Notes: generated by a model not told the origin, from the sequence alone. Counted from the stretch's first letter, positions 12,631-22,599 are shown. The stretch: 64,000 bases of DNA from Mya arenaria (GCF_026914265.1 NC_069123.1:53376473-53440472); one strand, 5' to 3'. Translations and numbers: made by a program.

Positions 12631-13934
12631 AATCCCTCCTATACATTCAAAGCTGTGCAATGACTACAAGTTTAAAAGTTGATCCGCAAATGGCTAAATT
12701 AAAACTTGCTATAAATAAATAAATAAATGTTACTATTATTTATAATATTTTCAATTGTCCACATTTTAAGAACCTAATTATGATATCAAAGAAAATACAA
12801 ACTCAAACTGTTTGACAAGCAGCGCCATGTTGTCTGGCCCGATGTTCGCTACATGTGTTTGTGTATGGACCTGAGCCAAATGCTGGGCAACACTTTCTAC
12901 GATGTTGGCTGGACAACAACCAGCAATCAGCTCTTCCCTCATTACACGGTACCCGTAGAGGTCTTCCATAAACACTTAAGTTTTGTAGATGTAGATGATA
13001 AAAGTATTCATAGATTTGAGCATTTTATCATTTTGATAATTATTTTGTAGTACTGTAAATCAATATCTTGAGTAATATTCTTTGTTTTTTTTTTCAATTT
13101 ATATATTTAAGAAAATTTAAAAAAAAATTACTTGTCCAACAGTCCTTTTTAACTAAAAGCAATTCCTTCCAATCAATTCCATTTTATAAGTTTAAAAAGT
13201 ATAAATCAGTTTGTTTTTATTATAACATGTATATGATCAACTTTGCTCCTAAAAAATATAATATTTTAATAGATATATATAAGCAATACTACATATGATG
13301 GTTAACATGGAGAGTTAGATTAGATTTCTGACTGGTTAGTAGCTGTTATTGATGCTACTTACAGGAATGGAGTGTTTGGTCATAAATGTATGGACGGGGC
13401 ACAGAGCCTGGAGAGAGCGAGTGGAACTTCTCAAGGGTACAGAACTCGATCCTGGTCCGCTCCTCTGTGCAAGGGAAGTCAGGACCAAGGCACTGCAAAC
13501 ACACATGAACAGCTGCATGTTTATACCTATAAATAGGCACCAGAAATTGCCCATCGATGGTTTAATTAAGGTTCTTCTCTTTCACCAATACTGCATGAAA
13601 CATGGATGTTTTTAACTACCACTGATATTCCTTAAAACAAAGGCTGAAAAATTACAGATAAATATCTTTTATCAGATCTTTTAATTTCAATTTCTACATC
13701 AGAATTTTGAGCCAAAGTTCAGGCAGTTCACATCTTATAATCTTTTCTTATGGCCTAAGTCTTCACTATCAAAAAGAATGAACAGATGCCTACTTTGACA
13801 TATGGCAAGGAATGTTTGACAATGATGCTGCTCTTTTTCTCCCCCTTGACATTTTTTGTGAAGAGGCGGGCAACATCATTCAAATTTCCATCACCAATCT
13901 CGTCAACAAAAACTTCATCTTCATCACAAAATCC
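3220..13934 (-). CDS. Methylthioribose kinase (MTR kinase), six exons identified, 5' coding exon uncertain
   Basis: ATP-dependent kinase that phosphorylates 5-methylthioribose in the methionine salvage pathway, expected in the cytosol. Exons in transcript order on the minus strand: 13794-13934, 13363-13492, 12803-12974, 6067-6467, 5152-5260 and 3220-3367 (TAG stop at 3220-3222). All junctions are GT-AG and phases agree throughout. The first exon carries DEIGDGNLND, the nucleotide-loop motif of MTR kinases, then IVKHSLPYVK. The next has TEERTRIE and the third MEDLYGYRVMREELIAG. The fourth has the catalytic loop LLHGDLHTGSILV and DVEF in place of the usual DPEF. The fifth and sixth have MAGFAGCEIVRR and LVGAAHNADLEG. 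The product reads about 333 residues without its N-terminus, against about 400-420 for plant and bacterial enzymes. Vertebrates lack this enzyme. No Met lies in frame in the 13794-13934 exon, so an upstream exon must exist; a weak candidate is listed separately. Confidence 0.9.
3428..4575. mobile_element. hAT-like non-autonomous TIR element (MITE), 1148 bp
   Basis: The ends are inverted copies beginning TAGGGATGCAAACGAAT, followed inward by runs of TATTCGAA. The flanks carry an 8-bp direct repeat with one mismatch, ATAAATAC (3420-3427) and GTAAATAC (4576-4583), as hAT transposons make. No transposase similarity was seen inside; the ORFs at 4010-4303 and 4377-4601 have no recognisable domain. 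It lies in the last intron of the MTR kinase gene. Confidence 0.8.
4577..4742. repeat. 32-bp minisatellite, 5 copies
   Basis: Unit CACCTGATAAGCAATGGTCA plus AGTCAGAGTGAA, exactly 32 bp, repeated with one or two substitutions per copy. The array starts at the right target-site copy of the neighbouring hAT-like element, so the element landed at or beside its edge. Confidence 0.9.
6598..9757. repeat. 29-bp satellite-like array, about 109 units, in an intron of the MTR kinase gene
   Basis: Head-to-tail units of AGTATTAGGGCAATTGGAAT plus CACCATGTC. The left half (6600-8300) is diverged, with variants such as TATAAGAGCA. The right half (8400-9750) is far more uniform, consistent with recent homogenisation. 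Plus-strand ORFs at 7901-8086, 8503-8718 and 9547-9771 translate only repeat (GQLESPCQY, GNWNHHVS, RAIGITMS are the three frames of one unit) and are not genes. Confidence 0.97.
9905..10478 (+). mobile_element. LINE remnant (3' end of a reverse-transcriptase ORF)
   Basis: A decayed plus-strand reading shows FKQRLVDCKRQNWFENVRDS and, in a shifted frame, LGITREKRVCRYC, then FNVFFQCNKFRQERQ. This is the usual tail of mollusc LINE ORFs, with a Cys-rich segment. It is broken by several stops and frame changes. The tail resumes after an inserted repeat and ends near 11050 with AATAAAATTTGACTTGACTT. Confidence 0.6.
10480..10962. mobile_element. MITE-like repeat with GGATGCCCCCAC/GTGGGGGCATAA ends, inserted in the LINE remnant
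   Basis: Inverted ends (GATGCCCCCACTTCG on the left, CACTTTGTGGGGGCATAA on the right) enclose two internal units about 161 bp apart, both starting GGGCCGTAACTCCTAAATGA. A short palindromic CGTACGTACGTACAGACAG tract lies near the right end. This is the common bivalve 'gggccgtaactcc' repeat class. Flanking LINE sequence resumes on both sides. Confidence 0.65.
11050..12410. other. AT-rich intron sequence, nothing recognised
   Basis: Intron of the MTR kinase gene. No coding potential, inverted repeat or tandem array was noticed. Confidence 0.5.
12508..12629. repeat. Compound microsatellite (GGT)n(GAT)n
   Basis: About 60 bp of mostly GGT passes directly into about 60 bp of GAT. The overlapping Gly/Asp-rich plus ORF and Ile/Thr-rich minus ORF are products of the repeat. 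Confidence 0.95.
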
Positions 13935-14222
13935 CTGAAAAACAGATGTATGTAAAAACTGAAAAGCATTTCACATTAACCTAGGACAGTCATACCAACA
14001 CAAACTGTAATCACTATAAAGTTTTGCCATAATACAGTGAAGTTTTCCAACATATGGAGTATATAGTAAAGTATCTAAATAATGCATCTCCTCTTACAGT
14101 CTTCAATTTTGAAACCCTTTTAGAAATTATGCTCATCAATCAGAAATAGAAAAGAGAGATCTTCTTTTCCAGAAGTATACTGATAGTTACAATGATTTTA
14201 TTGCGGATTGATATTCAATGAC

Positions 14223-14576
14223 TAAAGCTGCACTCTCACAGATATACCATTTTTACACTTTTTTTTGTCTTGGAAAGAGCAAATTTTTGCGTAAATATCT
14301 GCAAACCAACGATATATGATTACTGACAAAAAATCAGATCATAGATTTTCATATTTCCGTTAGAAAATTAATGTTTTATGCCTTAAACTGTTACTAGCAG
14401 TTTAAGAAAAATGCATAAAACATCAATTTTTGAACTTAAATTTAAAAATCTGCAATCTAATTTTTGTCAGCAGTCTTATATAACTGGTTTCCATGGATTT
14501 TCGCAAAAATTTGCTCGTTCCAAGACAAAAAATAAAAAAGTTGTCAAAATGTTCAATCTGTGAGAGTGCAGCTTTA
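14223..14576. mobile_element. Foldback MITE, 354 bp
   Basis: Both ends read TAAAGCTGCACTCTCACAGA in opposite orientation. Inverted similarity runs almost to the centre, where ACTGTTACTAGCAGT forms the apex. No coding capacity beyond chance ORFs. Confidence 0.85.
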
Positions 14577-14708
14577 AAACAAGACACAATAATTGTACAC
14601 ATCAATACTGTCAAACTAAACTGTATGTATTTGCATGACCATATGCAAAAAGCAACATTTGTGTATACCTGAAATACATTAAGTGACATTTAACCTGAAA
14701 TTATCTAT

Positions 14709-15633
14709 TTTTATGCCCCCTTTTGAAAAAAGTGGGGTATATTGTTTTGCACATGTCGGTCGGTCGGTCGGTCGGTCGGTCTGTCTGTCTGTCGGTCGGT
14801 CGGTCGGAATACCAAATGGTTTCCGATCAATAACTTGAGAACGCTTTGACCGAGGGACCTCATACTTGGTATGTGTATTGGTCATCACCAGCAGATGAAC
14901 CCTATTGATTTTGAGGTCAGTGGGTCAAAGGTCAAGGTCAGTGTGACCTTTACATGAAAAACGGTTTCCGATCAATAACTTGAGAACGCTTTGACCCAGG
15001 AACCTCATACTTGGTAGGTGTATTGGTCATGACCAGCAGATGAACCCTATTGATTTTGAGGTCAAAGGTCAAGGTCAGTGTGACCTTAACATGAAAAACG
15101 GTTTCCGATCAATAACTTGAGAACGCTTTGACCCAGGGACCTCATACTAGGTAGGCTTATTGGTCATGACCAGCAGATGAACCCTATTGATTTTGAGGTC
15201 AGTGGGTCAAAGGTCAAGGTCAGTGTGACCTTTACATGAAAAACGGTTTCCGATCAATAACTTGAGAACGCTTTGACCCAGGAACCTCATACTTGGTAGG
15301 TGTATTGGTCATGACCAGCAGATGAACCCTATTGATTTTGAGGTCAAAGGTCAAGGTCAGTGTGACCTTAACATGAAAAACGGTTTCCGATCAATAACTT
15401 GAGAACGCTTTGACCCAGGGACCTCATACTAGGTAGGCTTATTGGTCATGACCAGCAGATGAACCCTATTGATTTTGAGGTCAGTGGGTCAAAGGTCAAG
15501 GTCAGTGTGACTGTAAGCTGAAAAAAGGTTTTCTGATTGTCCATATTTTATTTTCTTATATAGTAGACAGTAGAAATTTATATGTCACTAAATGCATGAG
15601 TTGAAGTATCAGTTTTCAGTGAACATCTAGTTT
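14709..15633. repeat. 'tatgccccc' bivalve repeat with five internal 145/137-bp units
   Basis: It begins TTATGCCCCCTTTTG, then a CGGT/CTGT microsatellite, then units with GAACGCTTTGACC at 14839, 14984, 15121, 15266 and 15403. Spacing alternates 145, 137, 145, 137 bp because every second unit lacks 8 bp near GGTCAGTGGGTCAAAGG. The higher-order unit is therefore a 282-bp dimer. Each unit contains AGGTCAAGGTCAGTGTGACC. Confidence 0.85.
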
Positions 15634-15636
15634 AAT

Positions 15637-15897
15637 TATGCCCCCCTTCGAAGCAGAGGGGTTATATAATTGCTTTGCACATGTCGGTCGGTCTGTTGGA
15701 AGACCAAAGCTTGTCCGAGTGATAACTCAACAATTCCCGGACCTATGGTCATCAAACTTGACATGAAGATTAGGTATGACCAGTAGATGACCTGCCTCAT
15801 ATGCATCCAATGACAAATCAGCTGTCATTTCAGTCCATGCATATTTCATTCAATTGTCCAAATATTTCTGGCAACTTGGCGCTCAGGGGGCATAATG
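15637..15897. mobile_element. Short related 'atgcccccc' element with inverted ends
   Basis: It starts ATTATGCCCCCCTTCG and ends CTCAGGGGGCATAATG, giving short inverted ends. It contains GCACATGTCGGTCGGTCTG like its left neighbour, so it looks like a related single-unit copy. Confidence 0.6.
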
Positions 15898-16118
15898 TTT
15901 GACAAACATCTCTTGTTTTGTTCAGATTTATTAAAGGGGTCACTCCTTCCAACAATCTAGCATATAATAGCTATTATTATATATAGTATACATGCATATG
16001 TTGTTAAAGCATCTTGGAAAATGGAATGCAATATTAGGCCAATGCTTTTTGCATTGACATTAGTGTCAGAGTTAAAAATATAAGCTTGTGATATACTGTT
16101 CATTACAGGAATACCAGG

Positions 16119-18125
16119 GATTTATAGTCATTTTGTACCCTGACCATTTCGTACCCTCAGATTATTGGTCATTTCGTACCCAAGCTATAGTCATTTTGTA
16201 CTCTATATTTTATTTATATTTTTTTTCATATGAAAAACAATAATGGAGTGAATAATTCAATATAGACTCAATTAGTTAACATATATATGAAAAAATATTA
16301 ATCTGGTACGAGTCTTAACACTTCTCAGATTTTGATAATGGATGCTTTAATGAGCTGCTAATTGAGTTGCTAAACAACTTTAATTTGGACAGGTTTTAAA
16401 TTATCAAGACGTGTGAAGTTCTTTGTGTATTTCTGGTAAGTGGTGGCACTTGTTTAATTTTCTTCGATACTTCTGAGGTAACAATTTTACTTTTTAAAGT
16501 GACAATTACGAGGTGCAGTCAAAAAGTTCCCGGACTGGTTATATTTTGCACACTTTTGACGTCTGACTATGACGCTACTTGTCACACATATATCCTAACA
16601 ACATTTTTACATTTTGCAAGCAGAATTAATTACATAGCATCCATATTTTGATAGAGAAATATGTTCATTGTAGTATATAACCTACGCTACGGATCACTTT
16701 GAATTATCACCGATTACGAAATTGTTTTCACTGTTATTAACGTTAGAAATGCAATATTTTGGTGCCGTTTCATCATGTAAATTTACATGACGTCTCACTA
16801 ACGTCTTTTCTAAGCACACGTCCAAAACAAACATCATCGCTTACAAATTATTGAATAAGTATGCATTGTCTGAAGCCATGAAAGACATCGCCGGTGTGGA
16901 AACGTCAACGTCATCCGAGCGAACAGAGCAACGAACAGTCATTAACTACTTGGCGAGAGCGGGAATGACACCAAATGACGCATGGAAATTTATAAATCTG
17001 GTAGATGGTTTACGTAAATGTTCCCGGACACTCATATTGGACTGGCACAAGCATTTCCGGGACGGTCGTGACGACATAACTGACAATAATGGAACAGGAT
17101 AGTGGCAGTTCGACAAAATGCAACGTGTCATTTTCGTAGATCGGCGGAAATCGATCAATGTAATAGCTGATGTGTCGGATTTAGCCATGGGAATATACAC
17201 ATCATCTTGACAATTATTTATTTATTATTTATTCCAGGCATTTCTTATGATATGAATTCAGTTCACATTGAGTTAACATATGTTTGTGACATTTAAGACG
17301 TGTAGAGACATCTTACAAACTCATGGGAAAGAAACGCCCGGACTGCGAAATTAGATCTTTCATCAAGACAATGCTCCTGCACTTCTGGCTGAAGACTCAT
17401 TACTTACAATAGATTTTTGGGGGTATGAGAGACTGCATTATCGGACTTGTAGTGTCGACCTAGCGCCTTTGGACTACTGTGTATTTCCAAGATTAAAGGC
17501 CGACTTACGAGGTGGCAGATTTGAATCAGCAGAAGAAATGAAAATTGGCCTCAGATCGGCGGTTATGAAGCAACTGCGAAAAGGGGTGGTACGCAGATAT
17601 TTTTGAAAATGGGTAGATTGGCACAGAAAATGTATTGAATTTCAAGGGCAATATACTTTGAACACATTGACTAGCATACAAGCGCCTACATTGACGTAAT
17701 TTCATTAGTGAACGTCAACATTGCGTCATTTCTGTACTAAGTGATCCGTACAGTGTGAGTTATGTTAATTTGCTATGTAAAAAATGATTGTTTTATGTGT
17801 GATTAAAGGGTAATATATGTACAGTCATGTAGAATATAAATTCTGCTTTAGTTTGATGCAATTTTATTTTTTCAAATCCCAAAAATGACAACAGTACAAA
17901 GGCAGTCCGGGAACTTTTTGACTGCACCTCGTATAACAAACAGTATATCAAATATAATATAATTTATTTAAATATAAGATTCATATATGTGTTAATACAA
18001 AATGTCTTTATTCATTTAAGCTTCGTATTTCAGGACAAAAACCAAAATAAAAAATAGGGTTAGAAATGACTATAGGTCGGGTACAAAATGACCAAAAATA
18101 GGGGGGTGCGAAATGCCTAGTTCCC
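16119..18125. mobile_element. TIR element (MITE, ~580 bp) split by a nested mariner
   Basis: Imperfect terminal inverted repeats of about 70 bp: TTGGTCATTTCGTACCCAAG on the left matches TTGGTCATTTTGTACCCGAC in the reverse complement of the right end. Flanking direct repeats ATACCAGG (16111-16118) and ATACTAGG (18126-18133) give an 8-bp target duplication with one mismatch. Without the mariner it is about 580 bp with no coding capacity, so it is non-autonomous. Confidence 0.75.
16509..17931 (+). mobile_element. Degenerate mariner-family DNA transposon (DD34D), nested
   Basis: Perfect 29-bp terminal inverted repeats starting CGAGGTGCAGTCAAAAAGTT, flanked by TA on both sides (16507-16508 and 17932-17933). 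The plus strand encodes a helix-turn-helix N-terminal part (16851-17102: EQRTVINYLARAGMTP ... LILDWHKHFRDGRDD). Further on, in one frame from about 17360, come HQDNAPA and SVDLAPLDYCVFPRLKADLR, with exactly 34 residues between the two Asp, the mariner DD34D signature. A stop follows the N-terminal ORF and the middle of the transposase is not readable, so it is inactive. The identical TIRs argue against great age. Confidence 0.9.
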
Positions 18126-18276
18126 ATACTAGGACTCTGCATCACTTTGTGGATCCAAACACTTCCGTCATTTTATGTTTGTATACAAACAAGTATTGCA
18201 TGTATCAATTTAGTAATTTTGAACATATTTCTTTTTGTTAAAGCATCTTGGATCCATAGAATAAACTGTACATTAC

Positions 18277-18324
18277 AGGGATATCGGGGCAGTGCTTCAC
18301 TCGGTTGATCCAGACTTCTTTCAT
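18277..18324 (-). CDS. Candidate first coding exon of the MTR kinase gene (weak)
   Basis: On the minus strand an ATG at 18322-18324 opens the 16-residue reading MKEVWINRVKHCPDIP. An in-frame TAA lies just upstream and a donor-like GTAATG follows in phase 0, matching the phase-0 acceptor of the exon at 13794-13934. The peptide has no diagnostic motif and joining directly would give a short N-terminus, so another exon may intervene. It lies about 540 bases from ATF4 uORF1, in head-to-head orientation. Confidence 0.3.
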
Positions 18325-18860
18325 TATTTGGCTTAAACTTTGTGAATTTTATACGGTGCAAATACAATTTCTCATCGACAAAACGGTCCACCCGGAAGAG
18401 GTTGTTCCCAAAACTGTATGCGTCTGCGTGAAACATATGACGCACATGTGGTACTATATTTAGACACTCATTTTCTGGAGGTGTGTCAATGTCAGCCAAT
18501 AAAAGCTCAAAAGTGTAATTACGTCGACCTCTGGATATTTGCCAATTTTCTGATGCAATTTTCAAACCACAAAACTTCAATATGTCTACGCGACCAAAAA
18601 AATATTCCTTCAAATCGATTGTTCTTCTGCAAGCGCAGCATTCATTAAATATTAAAAAATCGTGATTAGCTCAAATTTTAGTATTTGCTATGATAAATAA
18701 GGAAAAAAGGATTTATATTTTCCCTACAACTTTTAAAATAAGCCACTAACGCGCATTTATATCAAACTACTTTTTAGCAAAACGTGCTTTGGCAGAACGT
18801 GCGCCATTCAACATTGACCAAGCGACGAAGATACATGCGAAGAAGACAACAAGCTGAAAT

Positions 18861-18872
18861 ATGGCAGCGTGA
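18861..18872 (+). promoter_or_regulatory. ATF4 uORF1, ATG-GCA-GCG-TGA (3 residues)
   Basis: A three-codon upstream ORF in the first exon, followed 62 nt later by the start of uORF2. Mammalian ATF4 mRNA also has a 3-codon uORF1 that lets ribosomes resume scanning. That the 5' end of this mRNA lies upstream of 18861 is an inference. Another ATG at 18835 would open a roughly 54-residue uORF ending just before the main start if included in the transcript. Confidence 0.65.
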
Positions 18873-18934
18873 TTGTGGCAACAGAACACGTGCAAAAGCA
18901 TTGCTTTGCACTAAAAACAACACTTATTTTCACC

Positions 18935-19548
18935 ATGGCGTAAGTACAGACTTTTAATTTAAAGTTTACTAACCGTATTGTAAAGTTATTGGTTTTAAAA
19001 TCATGCTGTTGATAAGCGACGACGTGGCACCTGCTCGTTACCATATTAAATTCTATCTGAATCTGAGCTGGTCCTAGATAACATGCAAGTATTTTAGTGT
19101 GTTTTTGTGTACGTACCAGCTGCCTATTATGGTTGGTTTGGTGAGCGCCTTGGTGGTTGTGGGTTCGAACCCTACAAGGGGGGTGGGGGGGGGCGGGGCG
19201 GTAGGCAATTCCTCCATAGGGAACCTTTATTTTAATGACGTCTGTATAAAAACGGTTTGTCAGAAGTGTAGTTAGTGTTGATTGGATTCTATTAGCAAAA
19301 TTGTGTCAACAGTAACGCTCCAACTAAGCGAACATGAAGCCAATTAGTTTGTAAGTTTCAACATTATTAACTTCCATTTCAGGTTCCCCAACGTGTACTT
19401 GTTCCTGGCAATAGCCTCATACATCGGATATACAGAATTTGAAGACTATGTCGAGTCAGAGTCTATACAGCAGCATGGAGTTCTCCCTGCAGTTGGAGAG
19501 CTCCCTGGACGAGATGTTCGGTCTGTCGGCAGATGTGTATGCCGCTGA
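18935..19548 (+). promoter_or_regulatory. ATF4 uORF2, spliced, 56 residues, overlapping the ATF4 start out of frame
   Basis: ATG in a good context (CACCATGGC) at 18935. After five coding bases the exon ends at a GTAAGT donor (18939/18940), and reading resumes at 19383 after TTTCAG. The frame (MAFPNVYLFLAIASYIGYTE ...) ends at TGA 19546-19548, beyond the main ATF4 ATG at 19448, an overlap of 101 nt (74 nt from the in-frame ATG at 19475). Vertebrate ATF4 uORF2 is 59 codons and overlaps in the same way, blocking ATF4 translation unless eIF2-alpha is phosphorylated. Confidence 0.75.
19141..19175 (+). other. tRNA B-box-like motif in ATF4 intron 1
   Basis: GTGGGTTCGAACCCTAC contains a good RNA polymerase III B box (GGTTCGAACCC), preceded by GAGCGCCTTGGTGG. 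No A box at proper spacing and no cloverleaf was found, so it may be a SINE scrap rather than a tRNA. A G-rich tract follows. Confidence 0.3.
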
Positions 19549-20899
19549 CCTTGGGACGGAGGGAGGCATTCTTGATCTCGGCCTAAATGGGGGTCTTAAA
19601 CCACATCAGCTTGACCAGCAGGCTGTCCAGGCATCACTGGAGGATTTCATTCTTCCAGAAACACCTGGAGGTATGTTGAATGTGATTGTACCGGCTCTCT
19701 TATAGGTACATGTGCGCAGTTGAACTGGTTTACCTCTGTCTTATTCGATGTGCGATCCAAAAGGTGACTTAAAAAAGTTGGTATTAAAAAGATAAATATG
19801 AAATTGTACATTTTCTAAATGTTACCAAATGTGTTGCTGGTTTTAAATGCAAAGCTATAGTTTGATTTCTATTTCAGATCTACTTGATGACTGGATGGAA
19901 ACACTTGATATAACATCTCTTCTTGATACAAGCAATGCCCCTACAGTAACTCATTCATCAGCACCATTAGTTCAGCTCCCCAGTGTCAACAAACCAGTGG
20001 TCTCCCCAGCCACACGGATAGTTTCTTATACAACCAACAAAGGTGATGACGAGCCGAAAAAAGAGGGCATGAAGATTGCTGCATTTGAATTACTCAAAGC
20101 ACTACTAACAGATAATCAAAAGCTCGTTCAAAGCAGTGAAGCAGAAATTGCTAAAGTTGAACCTGTCATGATGCCTGTACAAAGAGTATTCCTAGAACCA
20201 GTTGAATCACCAGAAGCTGAAGTTCCAAATCTTGACTTCTCTGCATTCATTGAGGAAAATGTTTCTTTTGACATTAAAGATGAAAATGACGGTGATCAAT
20301 CACACACCTCATTTCAAGATTTGCTTGAAATACAGCCTGTTGTATCCTTTGACAATGGTGATGTTGCTGAATTTCAACCTGAATATGACAGTGCCTTAAT
20401 TGCCAGTATTGAACCTTTGACAAATTTAGGCGTTTCTTACACTGCAAAGGTCTGCTCAGCAACCCCACCAAAGTCACCTAAATCAGAAACATTTTCCGAG
20501 CCTTCATCTCCAGAGTACTCCAATGACATTAGCACTATTGACACCAGTTACCTCGATGACAGCAGCTGGTCTAGTTCAGTTAAAAGCAGTCAAGTGTATG
20601 ACCATGAGTTTACTAAAATTAAATCCAAAAAAAAGAAGTCAAGGTCAGATCCATATGATGCTGATTTTGATCATATTTCTGATAAAAAACTGCGAAAAAA
20701 AATGCAAAACAAGAATGCCGCCACTCGTTATCGTGTTAAGAAACGATCAGAGAAAGAAACACTTCAGGAACAGGAATTGCGTCTGTCTGACAAAAATAAA
20801 GAAATGCGAGAAAAAGTAGAATCTTTGCAACGTGAAATAAAATACATGAAAGAACTCATGAGTGAAATAAACAAAGCTAAAAAGCAATCTAAATACTGA
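19448..20899 (+). CDS. ATF4: ATF4-type bZIP transcription factor
   Basis: CREB/ATF family activator that directs amino-acid synthesis, transport and redox genes in the integrated stress response; nuclear. Coding exons 19448-19670 and 19878-20899 (intron GTATGT...TTTCAG, phase 1) give 414 residues; human ATF4 has 351. The C-terminal bZIP (about residues 340-410) has the basic region KLRKKMQNKNAATRYRVKKR, with the NxxAAxRYR core typical of ATF4/ATF5, then leucine heptads (LQEQELRLSDKNKEMREKVE). The N-terminal half is acidic and has DLLDDWMETLD, like vertebrate ATF4 activation segments. The start at 19448 is the first in-frame ATG; 19475 (AGCATGG context) is an alternative. A non-coding first exon ends at 18939 and carries uORF1 and the start of uORF2. 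Distinguishing ATF4 from ATF5 rests on the uORF layout and length. Confidence 0.9.
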
Positions 20900-22560
20900 A
20901 ATTTGCAAAAATATTCATCCCAGGTTTTTGATCTTTAAGTGATTTTTTCTTGTGTACAAAATCATGATATTGATACTGTGACTCATTGTACATTTTCATT
21001 GATAAAATTTGTAAAATAAATGAATATCCATGGTCAACTACCTTGTTTTGCCATAATATCGACCACCTATCCAAGATTGTGTGTAGAGAAATATTTTATA
21101 ATTTGTATTATATGAATAGACCCAAGTTGTGTAAAAATAGCAGTTAAACTAGAAGAATGAGCTCTAATTGCCAAAATAGAGGATATTTGTTTTGTATCAG
21201 AATAGTATGACAACACTTGTGGTTTCTGGATCAACTATTGATCTAATGTGGTATGAAATACTAAAATCTTGGTCCTATTTTTATTAAGTCGAGGGTTGTA
21301 AAAATATTAATGCTTGTCCAAATTCGAAAACAGATTTTTTTTTGGATCGTTATTTGAGAGCAATGGTAATATTGGTCATTTCAACATCTAGAACAATGTC
21401 AAATATCAACACAAAATATAGTGTAGTGTCACTACTTTCATAAATTTGATGGTATTGATCCAGTCCAAGAAAATCGTCAGATTTCTCAACATAATTTTAG
21501 GACCAGTGTGTTTATGCATCATCCCGGTTAATAAACAAGGTCGTATCATTGTGAATGCGTGAGCGTCTTAATAACACACTTGTTAAAAACAGTGACTAAA
21601 TGGAGATTTGGTGGTTGTTTCCTGATTGATGTATGTTTAGGTGTTGTCTAAAAAATCGAACGTGAATATGTCTGGCAATCCAACAAGTCTAGATATGAGC
21701 CAGAACAATAAAATTCAATCCCGTTATGGGAGTTTCAATTATTATCCATTACACACTATCAATGAATGCTTTCTGTGAAAAAAGCAGAGGATTTAATAGA
21801 TCTTAACGGAATTGTATTGAAAACTGTCTAAATGTATGAATGAGATACCGTAGTTGGTGAATTGGGATACCACTGTATTGATGCAAACTGCTTTAACATC
21901 AATTTCATGTGTATGCACACAATTGCACTTCACTTCTTAAATCAGTTGGAGAGTTTATTTCAAGATGATTTGTTATGTACTGCAGATGCAGTTTGCTAAT
22001 TAATTGACACCCCTACAAAACACTATTTTTCAGTAAATGAGGTAGTGGTATGGATGGGTTATTTGACATACTGTAAGTCAATTGTAGTTTTCAGTCATAT
22101 AAACAGCAGAGAACAAATTCATTTTAAGATTTTCTGTTGAAAACAAGAGAAGCCTGCTCTACTTGAACCTGACAATGCAGCTGTGTTATATTGAGTTAAA
22201 AGGCTCACAGTTTTGGTTGATGCAACATTTTTTCATGCATTATCCTGTTGACTCATTTGACTAACATGATCAAAACCAAAAAAAGCTTACAATTGAGGCA
22301 AGATAAAAAGTTTGTTTATATAAGCAGATATCTTGGTGCTTTTTCAATTGTGAAATTTGTGGCCAAGTAGATATAAATTCAAAATCATTTATTGAAATAG
22401 TAAACGTTTGGAACGGCAATATGTATTTTTAGGTTCAAAGCTCTGTGCACCCGACCACAACAGTATTATTCCTTATGTCTTGCCTCAACAATACTTTATA
22501 TATGAACTGCTTTCAAACTTCCTAAGAACATAGCTCTGTGGTATATTTCAATACAAAGAG
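20900..22560. other. ATF4 3' UTR and intergenic AT-rich DNA
   Basis: Probable 3' UTR after the ATF4 stop. AATAAA-type signals occur near 21015 and 21707. Nothing else coding or repetitive was recognised. Confidence 0.45.
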
Positions 22561-22599
22561 TCAACAAGAGCTGTCACAGCATGTTATGAATGGGACATT

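Noticed and set aside
12424-12663. Gly/Asp-rich ORF and its Ile/Thr-rich complement
   Set aside because: Produced by the (GGT)n(GAT)n microsatellite.
18173-18613. 146-codon minus ORF
   Set aside because: No recognisable domain; overlaps the duplicated A/B segment, and its frame differs from the candidate kinase exon.
19141-19175. Possible tRNA gene
   Set aside because: Good B box but no A box at proper distance and no acceptor stem; at most a SINE scrap.
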